A stretch of DNA of 64,000 nt, from the NCBI GenBank assembly GCA_018653485.1, contig JABHZE010000002.1, forward strand, positions 120,294-184,293. Reading direction: 5' to 3'. A model generated the notes under the pieces. That model saw only the letters and a program-made list of their open reading frames with translations, searched no databases and was not told the origin of the DNA. Shown here in pieces: positions 18,864-28,839 of the stretch. The stretch comes from an archaeon. Its GTDB lineage: Archaea > Nanobdellota > Nanobdellia > Pacearchaeales > GW2011-AR1. Each line of letters starts with the position of its first letter. Position 1 is the first letter of the stretch. A program made the translations under genes and the position numbers.

Positions 18864-20504
18864 TTACCCTCTAACTCCTGCAAAACTTTTTACATTATCT
18901 AAAATACCACTTACAACTTGCTTCTTACCATTTATTTTCCATTCAACACCCTTACTACTCATCTTACCAGCAATATTAACATAACCACCGCAATCACCAA
19001 CACTTAAACAAATATTATTCATTTTTCTTGCCCATGCAGGAGTTATAGCCTCACAATTTCCTTCACACTTTTTACTTCCAATTAATCCTTTTTCATAAGT
19101 CACTGTTTGCCTAGTATTTGCTAAACTACAAATATTTGAAGCATCACCTTCATTCCAAAATTGCAATCCTGGAGGATTATTAGGTAAGCAAATTCCACCA
19201 CCATTTTTAATCCCAAAACTAATATCTTGCCTTCCATCATCTAATGTCCTTGATTCATCTCCTGTAGAATAATGCATACCTTCTAACCAAAAACAATCTC
19301 TTTGATCAGTATTCAAACAATCATCTTCTTCATCTTGATCAATACAATCCTTCCACCTATTAACTCTACAACCAGATTCTATGAATCTTCCACTAGAAGT
19401 TTCCAAAACATTTTCAATACAAATTTCATTTCTAAAATCAGCACAAGCCTCTACTACTTCCTCACCATTAATACAAATATGTCTAAAATGCCTACTACCC
19501 ACAACATCTCTACCTTCACCAACATTAGATTGATCAACACACCAACTCTCTCCATTCTTATAATCTTTCCCATTATCAGTATTATAACAATTCAAGTCTT
19601 TACAAATATAATCTCCATAAGTTGGATTTCCTTCAGAACAAATACTTCCACTAAAATAATCACAATTTCCACAACCTCTTGAACCTGCATTTCCATCAAC
19701 TTCATCATAACCACAACTCTCAGCCTTGCCAACTAACTTCTGCCAATAAGAAGGAACCTGACTATAGATTTTTTTAGCATCATAAATATTAGTTGGATTC
19801 CCACAACTATCTTTAAAATAAACTTCATCTTTTCCAGGAATACATAGGGTATCTGTAGTAGGTCCACAATTAGTCCCTAATTCATCTGCCGAACATAAAA
19901 AGTCTTTATAAAATTCAGGTTCTCCACTAACATTTCCTGCATTCAGAGATGAGCATCCAGACCTAGTTGTAAGTTTACAAGTTCTTGTAGATTCTGTTTC
20001 AAAAACACAAGCACCTCTATCTTGAGCATGAGCAAGAATAATACAACTTGCCTCATCATTTATATTATTTTGAAAATTAGTTTCTAATCCATAAAATCCT
20101 GATAATTTTTTACATCTTGTTAATGTTACAAAACTTGCTTGATCTCCTAAAACACAACAACCCAAATTACATTGAGGAACATTACATTCAGCATCTTCCA
20201 TCCAAGTTCCAGTAGAAATCTCACAAACCTTTTCAGGAGTATTTTCCATACATAATCCCTCTTCTGTATCTACACAACAACCCATTTTACAAAAACTAGT
20301 TGCATCACAGCTTGTAGGAGTCGTCCTAAAACCCTCTGCACAATCTTCTTCATTTGCATTCTGACACCATGCGCCATTTTCAGTCTTTTCACAACAAACA
20401 TTATATGCAGGCCATTCCTGAGCACTAACAATAGTCACACCAATACTAACAATCAAAAAGCATAATACTATGCTTAACAAGTATTTTATTAATTTTTTCT
20501 TCAT
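18864..20504 (-). CDS. Cys-rich surface protein (546 aa)
   Basis: Signal peptide, then NVCCEKTENGAWCQNANEEDCAEGF...CKMGCCVDTEEGLC...NLGCCVLG; homologous by eye to the N-terminal half of the 22366..25758 protein. Confidence 0.65.
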   Translation of the reverse strand: MKKKLIKYLLSIVLCFLIVSIGVTIVSAQEWPAYNVCCEKTENGAWCQNANEEDCAEGFRTTPTSCDATSFCKMGCCVDTEEGLCMENTPEKVCEISTGTWMEDAECNVPQCNLGCCVLGDQASFVTLTRCKKLSGFYGLETNFQNNINDEASCIILAHAQDRGACVFETESTRTCKLTTRSGCSSLNAGNVSGEPEFYKDFLCSADELGTNCGPTTDTLCIPGKDEVYFKDSCGNPTNIYDAKKIYSQVPSYWQKLVGKAESCGYDEVDGNAGSRGCGNCDYFSGSICSEGNPTYGDYICKDLNCYNTDNGKDYKNGESWCVDQSNVGEGRDVVGSRHFRHICINGEEVVEACADFRNEICIENVLETSSGRFIESGCRVNRWKDCIDQDEEDDCLNTDQRDCFWLEGMHYSTGDESRTLDDGRQDISFGIKNGGGICLPNNPPGLQFWNEGDASNICSLANTRQTVTYEKGLIGSKKCEGNCEAITPAWARKMNNICLSVGDCGGYVNIAGKMSSKGVEWKINGKKQVVSGILDNVKSFAGVRG

Positions 20505-20947
20505 CTTACAACCTCCACCTGCTTTTTAGATTTAATTTTACCAATTACTAATCCGATTATTGCTCCAATAATTCCAAATAAGATAATTACTGGAAGAATA
20601 GAAAAAATAAAAGTTATACCTGGACCAAGCCCACAAGTAACATCATCTCCACAATTTTTAAGGTCAATAAACAACCAAACAAAATAAACTATTAAATCTA
20701 ATATGACTCCAATTATCATCCCCATAATTGAACCCTTAAGCCACGCCTTTCTTTTATCATTGTATAATTTATCATAAAGAATCCCTACTGCAATTCCAAA
20801 TACTAAGGGAATTATAAAAAAGATAGAAATTATTAATGAAATCATATCTCCAAAATCAGGAATTCGGGATTGTATAATTGCAGTACCGATTATATAAACT
20901 AATAAAAATCCCAAACTAATCAAACCCCCCTTTAACCAACCCCTCAT
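20501..20947 (-). CDS. Small multi-TM protein (paralog 1 of 3)
   Basis: MRGWLKGGLISLGFLLVYIIG ... IIGAIIGLVIGKIKSKKQVEVVR. Confidence 0.6.
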   Translation of the reverse strand: MRGWLKGGLISLGFLLVYIIGTAIIQSRIPDFGDMISLIISIFFIIPLVFGIAVGILYDKLYNDKRKAWLKGSIMGMIIGVILDLIVYFVWLFIDLKNCGDDVTCGLGPGITFIFSILPVIILFGIIGAIIGLVIGKIKSKKQVEVVR

Positions 20948-21261
20948 CCTCTCACTCCTTTTTGTTTTTTAGATTTAATTTTGCCAACTATCCAACTAAT
21001 CAAAATTCCAATAATAAATCCAATGATTATAGTTTCAACATAATAGATTAAATTAGTACAAAGGAATAGTTGAAAATCACTACAAATTTTACTAAAACAA
21101 TCCAATGATGTTTGACAATAGGAGGGTATAAATTCTAATAATATTATTAGAGGAAAAAGTAATAGCCCTAAAAATCCGATATCAATTATATCTATGAATA
21201 TTATATAAAGAAGTAAGTATGCTCCTGCCCCAATCAAACCCCCCTTTAACCACCCCTTCAT
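20944..21261 (-). CDS. Small multi-TM protein (paralog 2 of 3)
   Basis: MKGWLKGGLIGAGAYLLLYII ... GILISWIVGKIKSKKQKGVRG. Confidence 0.6.
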   Translation of the reverse strand: MKGWLKGGLIGAGAYLLLYIIFIDIIDIGFLGLLLFPLIILLEFIPSYCQTSLDCFSKICSDFQLFLCTNLIYYVETIIIGFIIGILISWIVGKIKSKKQKGVRG

Positions 21262-21509
21262 TTTCTCACCTCTACCTGTTTTTTAGATTTGAATTTTTCG
21301 ATTACTAATCCAATAACTGCGCCGATTATAAAATAAATCAATAACAGAAATAACAAGTTTCCTATCAAGACCAGAGGTAAAAAAAACCAACTTAATACAG
21401 AAGGTCCACAATAATCAAAACAAATAAATTGGGATTTCAAATTTTCAAAAATAATAATAACTACAATAAACAATACTCCAATCAAACCACCCTTTAACCA
21501 CGCCTTCAT
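21258..21509 (-). CDS. Small multi-TM protein (paralog 3 of 3)
   Basis: MKAWLKGGLIGVLFIVVIII ... IIGAVIGLVIEKFKSKKQVEVRK. Confidence 0.6.
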   Translation of the reverse strand: MKAWLKGGLIGVLFIVVIIIFENLKSQFICFDYCGPSVLSWFFLPLVLIGNLLFLLLIYFIIGAVIGLVIEKFKSKKQVEVRK

Positions 21510-21545
21510 CTTCTCACCTCTTTAATTTTTAACACCATTTTCATC

Positions 21546-22304
21546 TTATATTCTCCCAAGTTCTGCAGGAAGTGCAACACTCCTCGACGCAAACATGAAT
21601 TTATCTTCACTAACTTTTTCAGTTAAAATATAAACTGTTGTTCCATCACTTTGAACTTTCTTTTCTACTCTTAATGAAGGATAATACATCATATAATTCA
21701 TACTCTCACTATCCCCATATCTTGCTTCCCAATTAGAAATTGAACTAGCAATTATAACTAGGCTGTAAATATTAGAGTTTATATCAGTTTTAATAACTTT
21801 ATATGATTCTGTTTTATCTTTTCTAATTTCTAAATCACTATCAACTTCAATTAAAATATTATTTGGAACCAAATCAACAGAAATTTCAGGTTGTTTAAAT
21901 GTAACAGTATAACCTTTACTTACTAAACTCTCTTTTGAAGAAGTTAAACAATTATTAACTCCTTCTTCCATATATGTTTCAAGTTCTGTTTCATAATTTT
22001 GTTTTAATAATGGTTTTTGCATAACACATCTTTCATAATTTTCGTGAGTATAACAAAGGTATTCTATCTTATTCCCTTGATAAAGATAATAATTTTCAGG
22101 ATTTAAACTACCTCCTTGCGAATTTAAAATATCCACTCCTTGTTCTCCAACTTCCTGAATACAATTAATTATTTCTTCAACAGGTGTTTGAGGTGTAATT
22201 GTAATATCAAAACTACCCCTATTTATAAAAATCAAAACCACTACTACTATAATTGCAAGTGCAAGAATAATAAAAATTGCAAGTTGTCCTTTTTTATTAA
22301 CCAT
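21546..22304 (-). CDS. KKGQ pilin-like protein (paralog of 25760..26536)
   Basis: MVNKKGQLAIFIILALAIIVVVVLIFI ... CIQEVGEQGVDILNSQGGSLNPENYYLYQGNKIEYLCYTHENYERCVMQKPLL. Confidence 0.65.
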   Translation of the reverse strand: MVNKKGQLAIFIILALAIIVVVVLIFINRGSFDITITPQTPVEEIINCIQEVGEQGVDILNSQGGSLNPENYYLYQGNKIEYLCYTHENYERCVMQKPLLKQNYETELETYMEEGVNNCLTSSKESLVSKGYTVTFKQPEISVDLVPNNILIEVDSDLEIRKDKTESYKVIKTDINSNIYSLVIIASSISNWEARYGDSESMNYMMYYPSLRVEKKVQSDGTTVYILTEKVSEDKFMFASRSVALPAELGRI

Positions 22305-22365
22305 CTTTTTGTTTTTTTACTAACCTAGGAAGGAAAATCATATTTATAAATTTATCATGAGATTA

Positions 22366-25300
22366 TCAGATTAATTCATAAGGCCTAACAACAAAAACAC
22401 CTCCTTTATTTTCAAATCTATCAACACATTGAATATAAAATGTCTTTAAATCCCAATCAGCATAATATCCTGTTTCCCGATTACTCATAGAACTCATGTT
22501 CTCAAACCTAGTTCTTTTATCAAATCCATACTTACATTCATTAGAATCTTCACTAGTTATTATTTTTAATTCATTACCCTCACTATACGCCCTTATAATC
22601 TTAGGACCTGTTGTATCTATCTTCACCCTAAACCTAGTGCTTTCATTAACTATGTTTCCTGCAACATCTTCACATTTAAATTCAACCTCATAATTTCCTC
22701 TAAACAAATAATTAAAATTCTGTTTATGGATATTATCTCCTGTTTCAAAAAACTCTGTAAATCTTTCTTCATCATTTACTCTAAAAGAGCATTCTGCTTT
22801 TCCATCTACTGCCCCTCCAGAAGTTTCAAGTTTTAATTCAGTACTAGCAGGTTCAACACTATCAACAATATCTTCCCCTCTAATAGGGAATACCCTATCT
22901 ATGGATAAATCTGAAACAGATTTACTAATCTCATAAACATAACTCTCTTGCATAACATTCTCATTTTCAGAAATATCTTTACATCTAATATAGAATTTAT
23001 TATTCTCACTTACAGGAAGAACACTATTACAATTTAATCCATCCACCCCATAATACTCCATACTAGTTTGACATTCCATTTCATTTTCCATTAATTCATA
23101 ATTTACATCCTCTTCACTCCATCTACACATTCCAGGTTCATTGATAAACAAATTAAAATCAAACTCTTCTTGACTATATTTAACATAAGCATTATTGTCT
23201 GGAATTGTTCTGGTGATTAAAGGAGGAGTTAAATCAGGCCCTGGATTAACACAAACCTCTACCTTAAATGGATTATTATTTACAACACCCTTTTTATTTC
23301 TACATTTAACAAAGAATTCCATAGTTCCTAATTCTCTCATTTGAGCTTCAGTTAAATTATACTCTCTACCAAATGCTTCAGGACTTGGCAAAAATAAATC
23401 CATCCTATGGTAAGGGAAATAAGCAGAACCTACATGCTCATCAAAATACCCTAACATTTCATCATAAGTTTTAGAAGAATCTATATCAAATTTACATTGT
23501 GCAAATTGTTCTTCTCCATTAGTATTTGAAACCTTTATCCCATATTTAACAGTTGTAAATGCATCAATACAACCATTGTCTACCTCATTAACTAATTCAA
23601 ATCCACTATCATCTTCATTATGATACTTAAAACCAGCATTAGGAAGATTATTATTTAATCCACTCCAAGAATCTATAACAGGTACACTATAATTTCTAGG
23701 ATTTTCAATACATATTTGATAAGCAGTTCCTTTGTTTACAATTTCACATTCTTTTCCTAAACTTTCACACCTATATTCAGTACAAGGAACATCTACTTCA
23801 TTACATTTATTACAATCACCATTATCAGGTGCTTGCCATTGATGACAATCAAAATAAATATTCACAACTTTTGTCTGACTAAAAAAGAAAAAGAATACAA
23901 TTAATCCTACGATTAATCCAACAATCATGCTTCCCATTAATATTCCAGCAATAGCGCCTGCAATTCCCCCAGCTAATAATCCTATAGGATCTAAGCCCAT
24001 AATTTTATTAGATTTATCTTCAATAATCTGCCCCTCATTTACAATAAAGGCACTTTTTGAAAATCCTGCAAAATCCATCACATTAGGTCTTGTTTCACGA
24101 ACACTATTAATTAAAGAAAGACTTTCATTTCTTTCTCTATCTGAAAGAATTTTAATTAATAATGGAGAACCTAAAGCTCCTGAAACCCCACTAAAAAATG
24201 TACTATTTGTATTTAATGAACTTCCTAATCCAGAAACTTGTAGAAAGTCTAAATCACCAGGTTTAGCAGGTTTTTCTCCTTGATTATTTTTAATAGCTCT
24301 TATTTTTGAATCACTTAATCTTGGAGGCCATTTCCAATCAGCTCGTAAAGTATATCCTTCTTCATTTATATCTCCCTCATAATTTACATAAGCACCACAA
24401 TCACCAAGACTTACACAAAACTCATTCATATCTTTTGTAAATACTTCCTTATTACAATTACAATTCTTTTTACATTTCCAACTCCCAAATAATTTTTTCT
24501 CCCAAAGTTGAGTACATTGAACATTAGCTAAATTACATATATCTTCAGCAGAATTACTATACCCTTCAATATCTTCATTATAATCCATTGCTAAATCAAA
24601 ACCAGGAGGATATTCTGGAAGACAAACATCAAATTTCTGAGTTCCAAAATTTATATTTTTTGAATAACAATCAGGATTTTCACTACACTCATCATCTCTT
24701 TTAGATGTTTCAAAATTATTATAATTCATACAACTTCTCCAATTATTAACTCTACACGCTGCTTGAGAAATTTTTCCATTTTCAATTTGATTTTCTTCTT
24801 CTACACAAATTTCATTTCTATAATCATTACAAGCATCAATTCTTTCTTCACCCATATAACAAATATGTTTTACATGCCTACTTCCAACAGTATCTGTTCC
24901 TTGCCCAATAACATCATCATATTCACACCAACTCTCTCCATTTTTTCTTTCTACTCCATCCACATTACAACTAATATCTCTACACACCGCAGTGTTTCCA
25001 ACACCACCACAATAACTTCCTTCAAATAAATTACAATCATCTGCAATTCCCTCAGGATTTCCACAAGAATCAAACCAATAAACATCTTCCTCTCCATTTA
25101 AACAACTTTTACTAGATTTTTCTTGACAACTATTATTAAGAGCATTATCAGAACAATAAAATCCTACATGAAAGTCAGCACCTCTTGCTTGACAATCAGC
25201 ACCAGTTGTATAAACACACTCATTAGAATCACCAGATTCAAAAACACACGCCCCTTCTTTTTCTCTTTCAGATAATAATGTACATTCTATTTCAGATTCT

Positions 25301-25758
25301 AAATTTTGAAAATTAATTGAAACATCTGCAAACTCCCCCCCAGATTCTCTAAGGCAAGTTTGTTCAGTTGTCCAAAATGCCTCTCTTCCAATAACGCAAC
25401 ATCCTTTCTTACATTCATTAACATTACAAACCGCATCATTATTCCAAACACCACCACGAATATCACAAACATTTTCAGTAGTAGATTGATAACAAATACC
25501 AGTCTTATCACTCACACAACATCCCTTAACACAATCATTTGTTTCACTACATTTAATAAATTTTGAAAAACCTAACTCACATTCATCCTCATTAACTTCT
25601 ATACAACTATTTCCTGATTTAGTTTGTTCACAACAACCCTTTGAAACTACTTGTGCAGAAACACCATCAATAGAATAAATCATATAAGAGAAAGAAAAAA
25701 TACTTAAGAGTAAAATAAATATCTGACTTAAACCCATATAGGTATTTTGATTTACCAT
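22366..25758 (-). CDS. Giant Cys-rich surface protein (1130 aa)
   Basis: Signal peptide, N-terminal CCEQTKSGNSCIEVNEDECELGF...CVKGCCVSDKTGIC, glycine-zipper TM pair, then FDCHQWQAPDNGDCNKCNEVDVPCTEYRCESLGKEC. Confidence 0.7.
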   Translation of the reverse strand: MVNQNTYMGLSQIFILLLSIFSFSYMIYSIDGVSAQVVSKGCCEQTKSGNSCIEVNEDECELGFSKFIKCSETNDCVKGCCVSDKTGICYQSTTENVCDIRGGVWNNDAVCNVNECKKGCCVIGREAFWTTEQTCLRESGGEFADVSINFQNLESEIECTLLSEREKEGACVFESGDSNECVYTTGADCQARGADFHVGFYCSDNALNNSCQEKSSKSCLNGEEDVYWFDSCGNPEGIADDCNLFEGSYCGGVGNTAVCRDISCNVDGVERKNGESWCEYDDVIGQGTDTVGSRHVKHICYMGEERIDACNDYRNEICVEEENQIENGKISQAACRVNNWRSCMNYNNFETSKRDDECSENPDCYSKNINFGTQKFDVCLPEYPPGFDLAMDYNEDIEGYSNSAEDICNLANVQCTQLWEKKLFGSWKCKKNCNCNKEVFTKDMNEFCVSLGDCGAYVNYEGDINEEGYTLRADWKWPPRLSDSKIRAIKNNQGEKPAKPGDLDFLQVSGLGSSLNTNSTFFSGVSGALGSPLLIKILSDRERNESLSLINSVRETRPNVMDFAGFSKSAFIVNEGQIIEDKSNKIMGLDPIGLLAGGIAGAIAGILMGSMIVGLIVGLIVFFFFFSQTKVVNIYFDCHQWQAPDNGDCNKCNEVDVPCTEYRCESLGKECEIVNKGTAYQICIENPRNYSVPVIDSWSGLNNNLPNAGFKYHNEDDSGFELVNEVDNGCIDAFTTVKYGIKVSNTNGEEQFAQCKFDIDSSKTYDEMLGYFDEHVGSAYFPYHRMDLFLPSPEAFGREYNLTEAQMRELGTMEFFVKCRNKKGVVNNNPFKVEVCVNPGPDLTPPLITRTIPDNNAYVKYSQEEFDFNLFINEPGMCRWSEEDVNYELMENEMECQTSMEYYGVDGLNCNSVLPVSENNKFYIRCKDISENENVMQESYVYEISKSVSDLSIDRVFPIRGEDIVDSVEPASTELKLETSGGAVDGKAECSFRVNDEERFTEFFETGDNIHKQNFNYLFRGNYEVEFKCEDVAGNIVNESTRFRVKIDTTGPKIIRAYSEGNELKIITSEDSNECKYGFDKRTRFENMSSMSNRETGYYADWDLKTFYIQCVDRFENKGGVFVVRPYELI

Positions 25759-25759
25759 C

Positions 25760-26536
25760 TTAAATTCCCGGAGGCATTACACAACTCCTTACAGCAAAAT
25801 TAAAATCTTTTCCAGAAACTCTTTCTTGCAAAATATAAATTGTATCAGAATCTCCTGTTTTAATTCTTTGAACATCATATTCAGGATAAATCAACATAAA
25901 TCCAACTTCATTGAAATTACAAAATTCTGATTCTTGATTTACAATTTCACCAGCAATCTTAGCTAAATCATAAATTGGATTTAATATTTCAACTTTAAAA
26001 TCCTTAAACTCCCTAACATTATCTCCTCTAACAATCCTCATCTCTCGAATCAAATCAACTTTAATCTTTCTTCTATTAAGATTAACATCAATATCTAAAC
26101 TACCCATTTCAACTTCATATCTTCTTTCTAATCCAGCTTTAAGATTTTCAAAACAATTTTCAACATTCTGACGAATATTTACTTTAATCTCATTTTCAAT
26201 ATGTTCAATTAACAAAGGTCTTTGATTAACACAAGGCAAATAATTTTCATTAATATAGCAAAGATAAGTTATGTTTCTACCTTGATACATAACACTTCCC
26301 TGAGGATTAAAATCTCCTCCTTGAACACTTAAAACATTAACAACCTCATTAACAACTTCACTAACACAACTCTCAATACTTGCCTGAGGATTTTCATCAT
26401 CTAAAACTTCAATTTCAGGAGGATTTCTAAATGCAAAAATAAGTAAAATACTAACCACAAGAATCAGGGCAAGAATTATGAAGATTGCAATCTGCCCTTT
26501 CCGGCTCATTCTATTCGCCTTTATTTCAACAACCAT
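25760..26536 (-). CDS. KGQ pilin-like protein (paralog of 21546..22304)
   Basis: SRKGQIAIFIILALILVVSILLIFA ... CVSEVVNEVVNVLSVQGGDFNPQGSVMYQGRNITYLCYINENYLPCVNQRPLL. Confidence 0.65.
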   Translation of the reverse strand: MVVEIKANRMSRKGQIAIFIILALILVVSILLIFAFRNPPEIEVLDDENPQASIESCVSEVVNEVVNVLSVQGGDFNPQGSVMYQGRNITYLCYINENYLPCVNQRPLLIEHIENEIKVNIRQNVENCFENLKAGLERRYEVEMGSLDIDVNLNRRKIKVDLIREMRIVRGDNVREFKDFKVEILNPIYDLAKIAGEIVNQESEFCNFNEVGFMLIYPEYDVQRIKTGDSDTIYILQERVSGKDFNFAVRSCVMPPGI

Positions 26537-26757
26537 AAATTAACACCTCTTTTTTTTATTTTAACCACTTCACCTTCAATCACCAACTCTAACAAATACT
26601 TTTCTGCAGTATTCCAACTAACACCTAAGAACTTTGCAAGTTCAGAACTAGTTATCACCTTCTCTTTCCCCAGATATCGCACTATCTTTTTCCCCGTCTG
26701 TATATCCATAATATCTTTCCTTCTAGTATCCCTTTTAATATCCTTATGAATATTCAT
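26521..26757 (-). CDS. Winged-helix/HTH regulator
   Basis: ITSSELAKFLGVSWNTAEKYLLELVIEGEVVKIKKRGVNLW; head of the minus-strand surface locus. Confidence 0.65.
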   Translation of the reverse strand: MNIHKDIKRDTRRKDIMDIQTGKKIVRYLGKEKVITSSELAKFLGVSWNTAEKYLLELVIEGEVVKIKKRGVNLWLLK

Positions 26758-26834
26758 AGTTATTTAAAGGTTTTGTAAGGTTTGGCGAATTCCTATTTAA
26801 CAATATTTAAATCAATAGAATAAATTAATAAAAA

Positions 26835-27701
26835 TTAAGAGATAACTTTTTTTCTATGTTTGACTAATTCAGAAACTCTTTCTCTAAAATCCATTAAATC
26901 TTTTTTTTCTAATTTATAGGGCTTAATAAATGGTTCATCACTTTCATTATAATTCGAGAATGTTTTTAAATTATGCAATTCTTCCCTAGGAAATGTTAAT
27001 AGTCCATTTTCCATACAATCTTCAAAGATTTTTGTTCCAGGAAACGGAACAAGATTAAAGACTGAAACTTGACTTATAGTAGGCACAATTTTTTCTATCA
27101 TTTTATAATTTTCTTCTAAGGTTTCTTTTGTTTCTTCAGGATAACCAATTATAAAAAAAGCTTTTACAAATAAATTATCATAATCTTTTATTAATTCAAA
27201 GAAATCATATATTTGTTTTTCAGTCATATTTTTTTGCATTAACTTATTTCTAATATATTCAGAACCATTTTCAGGAGCTACACACAATCTAATTAAACCT
27301 GCTTTGACTAAACTATCCATAACTTCTTTATCTAATGTTTTAAGTGAGAGCCCATTAGGAGTATCAAATTGTATATTCAAACCTCTCTCAATAATTTCAT
27401 GCATAATTTCTAATGTTCTTCCCTTTAACAAAGTCATATTATCATCCATAAAAGAAAAATATCTGTGATTATATTTATTATATATTTGTTCAATTTCATC
27501 AACTACATTTTTTGCAGAACGATATCTCCATCCCTTACCATGTAATAAAAACATAGAACAAAAAGTGCATTGATTAGGACAACTTCTACTTGTAAGTATT
27601 GGAACAGGAACATTAATAGGAATATTTTTAGGATTATGCCATCCACTAGTATCAAAATAGTAATCTTTAAGATTTATAGCGTCATAATCTGGAAAAGGCA
27701 A
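26835..27701 (-). CDS. Radical SAM protein, catalytic part
   Basis: SRSCPNQCTFCSMF gives CxxxCxxC; GYPEETKET region; joined to 27716..28345 by an apparent frameshift. Confidence 0.85.
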   Translation of the reverse strand: MPFPDYDAINLKDYYFDTSGWHNPKNIPINVPVPILTSRSCPNQCTFCSMFLLHGKGWRYRSAKNVVDEIEQIYNKYNHRYFSFMDDNMTLLKGRTLEIMHEIIERGLNIQFDTPNGLSLKTLDKEVMDSLVKAGLIRLCVAPENGSEYIRNKLMQKNMTEKQIYDFFELIKDYDNLFVKAFFIIGYPEETKETLEENYKMIEKIVPTISQVSVFNLVPFPGTKIFEDCMENGLLTFPREELHNLKTFSNYNESDEPFIKPYKLEKKDLMDFRERVSELVKHRKKVIS

Positions 27702-27715
27702 TTCATCAATATTTT

Positions 27716-28345
27716 CTATGAAAGACGTTTTTTGATTAATTTTAATCCCCCCTCTTGCCTATAAGCAATACCATTTATATCTTTTAATAAATTTTGATTA
27801 TTAAAATGTGCATGTATTAATTTTGGAAATGAAATTTCACCTTCCCCTAAACAAATATATTCTACAACATTATAATCTTTTAATATTTCTCTTGGAAATA
27901 TTGTTGGATGAATCCCTCCGAGAACTATTGGAACACTAGGAGATATTTTCTTAATTTTATTTATAACATTCATAGCCGATTTAAATCTTCCTGAAAATAA
28001 ACAAGTAACCCCAATCATATCAGGATTAAATGAATTAAATTCATTAATAAATCTTCCAGAAAAATAATTTTCAAAATCACCATCCTCAGAATTTATAATT
28101 TCATTATTCATATCAATTATCTTAACATTATAATTATTTTTTTTCAATATAGCAGAAAGATACAACAAACTAAGGGGAATACTTTTGTCTTTATGAGTAA
28201 CAAAGGAGGGCGAAGGCGGATTTATTAAAAGAATTTTCTTACTTATTTTATTATCCATAGTTTTATTTAACTCAGAATCTCTAGGAACTTCCATTTTTAT
28301 CATTTCTGGATATTTTTTTTCAGAACACATGTCATCAAATTCCAT
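27716..28345 (-). CDS. Cobalamin-binding-domain part of B12-binding radical SAM protein
   Basis: LLINPPSPSFVTHKDKSIPLSLLYLSAILKKN ... VLGGIHPTIFPREIL ... GEGEISFPKLI. Confidence 0.85.
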   Translation of the reverse strand: MEFDDMCSEKKYPEMIKMEVPRDSELNKTMDNKISKKILLINPPSPSFVTHKDKSIPLSLLYLSAILKKNNYNVKIIDMNNEIINSEDGDFENYFSGRFINEFNSFNPDMIGVTCLFSGRFKSAMNVINKIKKISPSVPIVLGGIHPTIFPREILKDYNVVEYICLGEGEISFPKLIHAHFNNQNLLKDINGIAYRQEGGLKLIKKRLS

Positions 28346-28413
28346 TTTTTATATTTAAATATAATTACGATATCTTATATATCTTCCTTCAGATTAGTTT
28401 CATAAAGAATCTA

Positions 28414-28821
28414 TCAACAAATAATCCCTCTTAATTTGGGTAATGCTAAAACTAAATTAGGAACTAAAACTCCTCTTTTATTTAATCTACAAAGTGATTC
28501 ATAACCCAAATATCCACACCAATCCATTTTATCCTTCTCCCTAGGTTCAGGAGTCCCATTCATTATTTCTGCAAAATAAGTCCTACAAAAAAAACTTCCT
28601 TCAGGAGTCTGAGTTTTATAATCTCCAAAAACTCCTTTAACCCGAATTCCTATGCCTAACTCTTCCCAATTTTCCCTTATAACAGCACTCACTAAATCTT
28701 CATGAAGTTTAACCTTTCCACCACAAAATTCATACCTATCTGCACCATTTTTGCAATTATGTGTTAAGAAACAACGACTAGTTTCATTCAGAATTAATGA
28801 ATTAACCATATCTATTTTCAT
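28414..28821 (-). CDS. NUDIX hydrolase
   Basis: GGKVKLHEDLVSAVIRENWEELGI fits Gx5Ex7REUxEExGU. Confidence 0.8.
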   Translation of the reverse strand: MKIDMVNSLILNETSRCFLTHNCKNGADRYEFCGGKVKLHEDLVSAVIRENWEELGIGIRVKGVFGDYKTQTPEGSFFCRTYFAEIMNGTPEPREKDKMDWCGYLGYESLCRLNKRGVLVPNLVLALPKLRGIIC

Positions 28822-28839
28822 TCTCCTAATCCTCCCTTA

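Noticed and set aside
24763-25566. Ser/Thr/Ile-rich plus-strand ORFs
   Set aside because: Antisense shadows of the 1130-aa Cys-rich gene.
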